Assembly: GCA_036874045.1 (NCBI GenBank)
Contig: CM072336.1
Span: 8,956,501-9,020,500, forward strand
Source: Cymodocea nodosa
Taxonomy: Eukaryota > Streptophyta > Magnoliopsida > Alismatales > Cymodoceaceae
Direction of reading: 5' to 3'
Length of the DNA stretch: 64,000 nucleotides
Positions 57,691-64,000 of this stretch are shown here, piece after piece (position 1 is the stretch's first letter; each line of letters begins with the position of its first letter). Made by a program: the position numbers and the translations under genes. The notes under the pieces were generated by a model. The model saw only the letters and a program-made list of their open reading frames with translations, had not been told where the DNA came from and ran no database searches.

Positions 57691-58423
57691 CATACCATGA
57701 CTTTGACCAAAATAAAACAAAAAACTTACAACCTTAGATTGCTTTTGCTCTAAGGAATGATTGTGGAGTTGAATTTGCTTTGAAAAAGAATGATGTTAAT
57801 GGTATAGATGATAGAAAGGCTCGGAACATGTTCATTTAAGGTGTAAGAGAAGATTTTGAGAGTGCAACACCTTTCTAAGTAGCATAGGTAGCCTTATTTA
57901 TAGAATGAAGGTGTTCTTTTACAACAATTTTTGAGTCAAAATAGATTAACATTTTTGGTGTCGTTAATCCATTTTTCAATAATACCTAGTTTCTTGGTCA
58001 AACAAATATCTAACTATTAATCCATTTTGCAACTTTAAAATTTCTTGTATGAATTTTTACATGGAACATTGTTGTCAAAAAAAAAAATGAAATTGATTAA
58101 AAATGCTGAATGAAACAAAAGTAAAATGAAATGGAAATGAGGGGGAAAAAAAATTGAGTGCACTACCGTATGACCCTCTCTGTCACTCCCCAGCAATGCT
58201 CGTCTAGGCATCGCTGGCTTCATCTGTCACGAGTTGTTGCGAGATGCCTCCTCACCCATGATACTTCATCTTGGAGATGGCAATGGAATTAAATCCTTGG
58301 AGAGGGAATTAAACCTTTTAAGTAAGAAAAGGGGGTTATAACATATCTAAATAAAAATTTGTATGGCCTATATTCATTTAAGGTAATCAAAGGAAATTTT
58401 TAGATGGGAGAATATAACATCTT
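57691..58423. repeat. Block R, copy 3
   Basis: It matches 4950-5700 with about one change in eight bases by eye, including the GATACTTCATCTTGGAGATG patch. At 58423 (AACATC) the match stops and different AT-rich sequence begins, where copy 1 goes on with the TTTAGATA array. Confidence 0.8.
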
Positions 58424-59800
58424 GTTAACGTGGATTTTTACTTCAACAATTATTTGTTGATAAATTGATTAATTAATGGATTCCTCAAAAGTTAATAAAC
58501 AAACTTTACACCTTACATCTTCCTCTCAAAAAATGCTTCATATTTAACACAATGTACACCAGAAAATATGTCAAATATAATTTTATTATTCATGAAATAA
58601 TATTACAAAAGTATTGTTGTATAGCCTACAAAGTAAATAACAAATAACCTCAAATATCGGCCGCCATATATATTTTGGGCATTTCCAGATCCAAGATAAC
58701 TTCTCCAAAATGACTTAGATGATATATATTCATATGTGAGATGATTTGTAAAATATCATTTAATATTACCTTCCATGTATTTTGGTATTATCATATTTAT
58801 TTGTACCAAAATATAAATCTTATAGATAGTTCTTCCTCATTTGATGGCATTATCTTATCAAGGAGTATTTAATATATTTTATAAATATATATTTTTTATA
58901 TGTGTGAACAATTTATTCTCTTGTTTTAGAGTATTGAATATATTATATATATATGTTTATATATAAATAATTTATACTTTGTTTTGGAGTATTGAATATA
59001 TTATATATATATATGTTTATATGTAAACAATTTATACTCTCGTTTAGGAGTATTGAATATATTATATATATATTTATATATATAAAGAGTATTGAATATA
59101 TTTTATATATATATATTTATATGTAAATAGTTTATACTCTTGTTTTAGATATGTAATATATTATATATTTTTATGTATGGAATCAATTATTTTACATATA
59201 TTTTTATATATGTAAATAGTTTATATTCTTATTTAGGAGTATTTAATATATATATCATCTGCTTAAATGCGTAAAGTTTTAATATTTTATATTAACAGTT
59301 TATACTCATATTTAGTAGTATTTAATATATTAGATATACTTTTATATATATCTTTTGACATATATAAATAGTTTATACTCTTGTTTAGGAGTACTAAATA
59401 TATTTTATCATTTTCATAATCTCCACTTATATTTTGATCTTTTATATAGTTATGTTACCTTTTGAGTATCTAAATTTATATTTTAAATATATGTATTTCC
59501 CATTAGAAAACATCATCAATTCACTTCAGATATTTATTTTTAACGTATTTTAATAAAATATGTTTAATATATATACGTATTCATTGTTTTGTTGTTCTTT
59601 ATCTTATTATTATATTTTTATTTTATTTTTTTCGTTGGAATATAGTCGACTAAGTTTATTTAAGGTAGTTGTTCTTATTTTGTATGCTTTATATTATGTC
59701 CCAAAATATCTTATATTATTTATTAGTATCTAAAATATTTAATTTCATTGTTGTTATTATTATTATTAGATATTCACATTTAATACCTACAATATATTAA
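58424..59800. repeat. AT-rich region with an inverted-orientation array
   Basis: 58424-58860 has no recognised gene or repeat. From about 58900 to 59400 the unit AGTTTATACTCTTGTTTAG with GAGTATTGAATATATTATA repeats about seven times at 60-90 base spacing; its complement is the GAGTATAAACTATC unit of the first block. So the array family occurs in both orientations in the window. Confidence 0.7.
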
Positions 59801-59809
59801 TTTTAATTT

Positions 59810-60310
59810 AAACCTTCGGTCCGACCCTTGGGTTCGATCGAAACCTTTATACTTATATTATTATTATCGTTACTTTTATTACGATAAAAACATCTTTCGA
59901 TCGAATCCTCGGCTTGATCGGATCTCATTTATGTATATTATATTTTTTTTAAAATAAAAGCCTTTTCGGTTGGGTTGAAGTATAACTTAAATTCAACTGA
60001 TTTATCTATATATATATATATATGTATATTTAAAAAAAATTCTTTCGTTCAGATCGAAGTATAACTTTGATTCAATTAAATTTTTTTGTATAGATATATA
60101 TTTAAAAACTCTTTCAATCGACTATTATTATTATTTTATTTTATCATTTCGGTGGAACGCAAGCATAACTTTGATTCAACTGATTCTTTTATTATATATA
60201 TATATTTATTTATTTTTAAAATTTTCAGTCAAATTAAAGTTATACTTCTGTTCAATCAATTTTAATAATATTATTATTATTTTACATTTTATGGTCAGAC
60301 TAAAAGAGGA
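59810..60310. repeat. Isolated TCGGTT/GATCGAA array
   Basis: Phrases such as TTCGGTCCGACCC, GGTTCGATCGAAACC, TTTCGATCGAATCCTCGG and TTTCGGTTGGGTTGAAGTA return about every 65-70 bases, each followed by a TATATA spacer. It looks like the array behind Athila integrase, but no Athila coding sequence adjoins it. Confidence 0.65.
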
Positions 60311-60837
60311 CTTTAGCTTAACCAAAACTTATTATATTATTTATTTTTTTAAAACAATATATATATATTTAAATGTCACACATTTGCAAAGTCAGGTGCG
60401 TTGACCTGACATTTATAAATGTCAAGTGGCATTTCTCCCTTTGTTTTTTTTAATAAATTTTCCCTAAATTTCAGATATTTGATTTTAATTCAAATATTTA
60501 TATTTTGTATCTGAAACACCTTTTTGTATATTTATACTTCTATACACAAAATATTAAAAAAAAATTATATTTTATTTCAAATACTTATATTTCACAACTA
60601 AAATATTTTTATTTTAATTTCTTAAATATTCTCATATTTTATCTAAAATATTTGATTTTATTTTTAAACATTAAAATTTTAATTTTTATTTCTTAAATAG
60701 GTCCGTTGAGTTTGGTAAGTGTAATGAACTCTTTCTATTGAGTTAACCTCAATCCAATAGACCAACTCCTTTAGTTTAAGCTACACCTAATGGACTAAAT
60801 ATATTAGGTTTATGCAAACCCAATGAACAAGTTCGTT
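60311..60837. repeat. AT-rich tract with TTTAGATA-type units
   Basis: CAGATATTTGATTTTAATTC and TATTTTGTATCTGAAACACC-type units occur from 60470 to 60700; a GGTCCGTTGAGTTTGG and CTATTGAGTTAACC pair lies at 60700-60760. No gene is seen. The frames at 60171-60404 and 60505-60696 are low-complexity. Confidence 0.5.
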
Positions 60838-63800
60838 TTAAATTCTTAGATACTATATAAAATACTTGATTTCATTTTAGATACTTACATTTTTTATCTA
60901 AAGTATTTATATTTTAATCTCTTGGGCATTTTTTATAGTTTCATACTTGACATATGTAATTTTATTTTAAATATTTCTATTTATATATAAAATATTTGGA
61001 TTTTTATTTTTCATATACGTATATTTTTAATATCTAGATACTTATAGTTTATATCTAATATGTTTAATTTAATCTAATTTTTACACATATTTTAGTTATT
61101 TATATTTTATATCCATGCATACTTCTAATTTTGAATCTTTAAATATTTATATCCCATATGTAAGATATTTATCTTTGTTTAATTTTTCATATGTATTTTA
61201 GATATTTATATTTTATATCTAAAATACTTCAATCTTAGACACTTATATTTTTTATATTTAAGTTTTTTTTAGTTTGATCTTGATACCTTTGTTTAGTATC
61301 AAACACTTCTAGATTTTAAAATTTCTTAGCTCTATTTAGAGGTTATAGATTTCTTTAATTTTCATTTTAGATACTTTTTATTTTGTCTCTAAAATACCAT
61401 TTGCAGTATTTCTAAATTAAATCTATTGAATTTAAATAAATCTCATAGACTAAGTTTTTTGAGTTTAAATAAACCCAATGGACTAACTTTGTTGGGTTCA
61501 GTACACGAACAACAATTTATGTTGACATAATAATTATAATCATATATATATATATTTGTTATCTTGACCATCACATATATATATTCATTATATTATGGTT
61601 ATTATTATATTATTAATTAGTTAGTTATTATTACCATTATATTATTATTTTTTTTATAATTTCCACATGTATAAATAAATTTAAAGGAAAGCTTGTGACA
61701 ACTTATTCCAAGCAATCAACAAGGACATAACGTGTTTGAATAATGAAAAAAGATGGGATAGAACTCTTGCAGTCTTTTATTCTTAATAAGTTGCATCCAT
61801 TCTTTCTCATAAATCAACTTATAAAGCAAGAGAACATCTTGAATAACAACCACAAGGATATTGTCATTAATCAATGCGAAGCTTCTAATAGATACTGTCA
61901 TTGATTGTAGACTCATCTTTACTTTTGCATAATTATTGTTCTAGTGCACTTATCATGATCTTCCATCATCTATATGTAAAATGTTATATCTGCTGCGTAC
62001 CATCGAATTAAACATAAGGATGGTGATGATGGCCTCCCCTTCCCTTTCCATACTGTACGATAGCAAAATGTAGGAGCTCATCTGTTGGAGGCGTCAACGT
62101 ATGAACAACGTAGCTAAGCTCAAGGTCTGAGAGCTACTATTCTTCCTCCATTTAGGCAATCTAGTATTGCTACACCAAGAAAAGACGAGTAACTAGACGA
62201 CCTTTCAACGGGTGGACTTGCAAACTCCACAGCAACAACAAACGTCTCGATGCTGTGGGCGATCACGCCGAGACAACAGCCACGTACTTCCCGATCGCAA
62301 GCTGCCAAGGTCGCACCAAGAGAACTGTGACCACGAAGTATAGACAATATCGCTGTTGCAACACAACAGATTTAACATGCCTCATCGAGAAATAAAATCA
62401 ACCTTTCTTTCTTGCAGGAGTGTCTCTCTAGTCTTAGGGTAGGAGTGTGAAAGTGGGAGTATGTGCTGTTGAAAGAGAGTCCAGGCCTTTGCTGTACGCC
62501 ATCCATCTACCTTTACGATAGAAATGGTGAAACGGACGACACAAAGTGCAATCGATGCTCATGATGGGATGTTAGATGCTCGAACGTCCATCCTCCTCCC
62601 AAGCTTATATATCTTAAATGCTCGACACGCCTGATCACCATATATATCTTTAAATTTATATTTTTTATAAAGTTCTTGTATATGTGACTTTACATTTTAA
62701 ATAATTACAATATGTGTATATCAATTTCTTATTATGATTATTTAATCAATGATTCCCATTTCTAAGATATTGTCGTCAACATATGTCCATAGTTATTTCT
62801 CTCTTTCGATATTCTAGATCCATCCGCTTGACTTTACAAGAAACACTGTGAAGTTTTTTTGACAAATACCATCCATATTAGTTCAGGACTACGTATGTGA
62901 TGAAGATAAATGTGATGGAAGTAGGCAAGTAAAGCAGCAAGTATATACGTGATTTTAACTTTTTATTCTATTATCCACTCAATTCAAGTTTGTTTGCACA
63001 TCGGCTCTCATCATCAAGATTCCAGTCCTTTCTTCTTAGCTGCTGCTGCTGCTGCTGCTCTCTCTCTATATATATATGTTGTAAAGAGATAATATGTAAT
63101 ATAATATTTTCATATAATATATTGTCTACTTTTGAAAAAATTTAGATTGTAATGAACAATATTGTTTATGTTAATTACAGGTATGTTATTTCACTTGTTA
63201 TATCTGTATTTAGTAAAATTTTAAGATATATTATAATATTTAAAATATTACTTTTTAAATATAATATCTTTTAAAAATAATATTCTAATGTATTATTTAA
63301 TTTTTAAAATATTATTATTATTTTAATTCCTTTTAACTACACAAACACCCTATTTTCCATCATTTTCTCTAATACACAAATAATACTGTATTTCCTATTA
63401 TATCTTATCATTGCCTACCATCTTCATTTCTCACTACTTTCATATTTCTAGTTGTTTTATTTTTCGATGAAAAAATGTACACAAATAGAGTCTAAAAGTT
63501 TGACTCGTTGAATGTTATCCCTTGTACTTGTTGTAAACGCCAAAGCAAAATTGTAGGTATACTTCCATTTCTACATCACTACTTACTAATTTTATGTCAT
63601 GACCACTTCACCTGGAGACCATCTGAAGAACAAAGATTTTTCTCGAGTAACGATGGTAGCTTTTGCATAACTTAAATCATGATAAAAATTGCAAATGTTG
63701 GTACCTTTCGTTGATTAAATTGGTGTAGTTAACTAGCCTAGCAATGAGAAAGAAAGTTACATGATATTCGTGGCTTGTATAATATCAAATATTTTACATG

Positions 63801-64000
63801 TGAAATTCTTATCTTTGAAAATAAATCTTAAAGAGAGAGAGGGGGTTAGTGTACACAGAAAATCAAGAAAAGGAAGAAAAGTATAAACTTTTCTTTTGTT
63901 AGGCGGAAAGAATGTTAACGAAATTCTAGCGGTATAAAACGTGTTACTTTCCTTTCTCGTCATTCATTTCTGACCTCCAGACATCCGATTTCGCTCCCCC
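60838..64000 (+). repeat. Module A, copy B (runs off the window)
   Basis: 60838-61100 matches 37800-38085; 61100-64000 matches 465 to about 3370 with very few differences outside AT runs. The two small minus-strand frames of copy A are present (61716-61916 and 62120-62347). The boundary lies outside the window, so this could be one end of a tandem duplication of about 60.6 kb. Confidence 0.8.

Noticed and set aside
58900-59400. CRISPR-like array
   Set aside because: Units are degenerate, spacers are AT-rich relatives of each other and not unique, and all else here is plant nuclear DNA.

Overview
This window is AT-rich plant nuclear DNA, made mostly of old, nested LTR retrotransposons. An angiosperm, probably a eudicot, fits best: Ty3/Gypsy elements of the Athila lineage, Ty1/Copia elements primed from initiator-Met tRNA, a PIF/Harbinger remnant, a foldback MITE, a plant-type F-box gene and one spliced gene for a secreted cysteine-rich peptide. 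No rRNA, tRNA, CRISPR or bacterial-type genes were seen. The species cannot be named from the sequence alone.

Layout. 1-3710 is a low-coding repeat module (module A) that returns as a near-identical direct repeat at 60838-64000, in part at 36421-38312, and as an inverted 850-base piece at 13290-14141. A broken Myb/SANT-type gene of a Harbinger-like transposon lies at 3997-4471. 4950-9024 (block R plus Copia remnant 1) is duplicated at 29872-33475, and its first part again at 57691-58423. A plus-strand Copia LTR (9025-10336) separates Copia remnant 1 from Copia remnant 2 (10337-12177). The only gene that looks intact and host-owned is at 12702-13092 (two exons, 95 residues), behind a foldback MITE and a TATA box.

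From 14.9 to 29.9 kb, all on the minus strand, lie an Athila element (Athila-1: LTR, PBS, gag tail, protease, RT/RNase H, integrase and extra 3' ORFs), then a separate Athila gag domain, then an F-box gene. A same-family LTR has landed in the integrase. 31254-36420 is a Copia element with pieces of both LTRs. 38313-47173 is a second Athila (Athila-2) that took in an Athila solo LTR and a Copia solo LTR. A plus-strand Copia LTR and gag follow (47174-49901), then an unassigned stretch, a third copy of the Athila 3' ORF (51345-54620, holding an Athila LTR), two adjoining Copia LTRs (54919-57690), and AT-rich arrays up to module B.

The most unusual signal is not a protein. LTRs and spacers of both Copia and Gypsy elements are full of one family of short imperfect palindromes (CGTTGAGTTA facing TAACTCAACG, often with CACGTG boxes nearby). 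A stretch of about 250-300 bases of U3 is clearly shared between a Copia LTR and the Athila LTR, two superfamilies that should not share LTR sequence. Other leads are the peptide with two identically spaced CC-x5-C-x3-C motifs, the F-box gene placed behind a retroviral-type gag, and repeated TCGGTT/AACCGA arrays downstream of Athila integrase.
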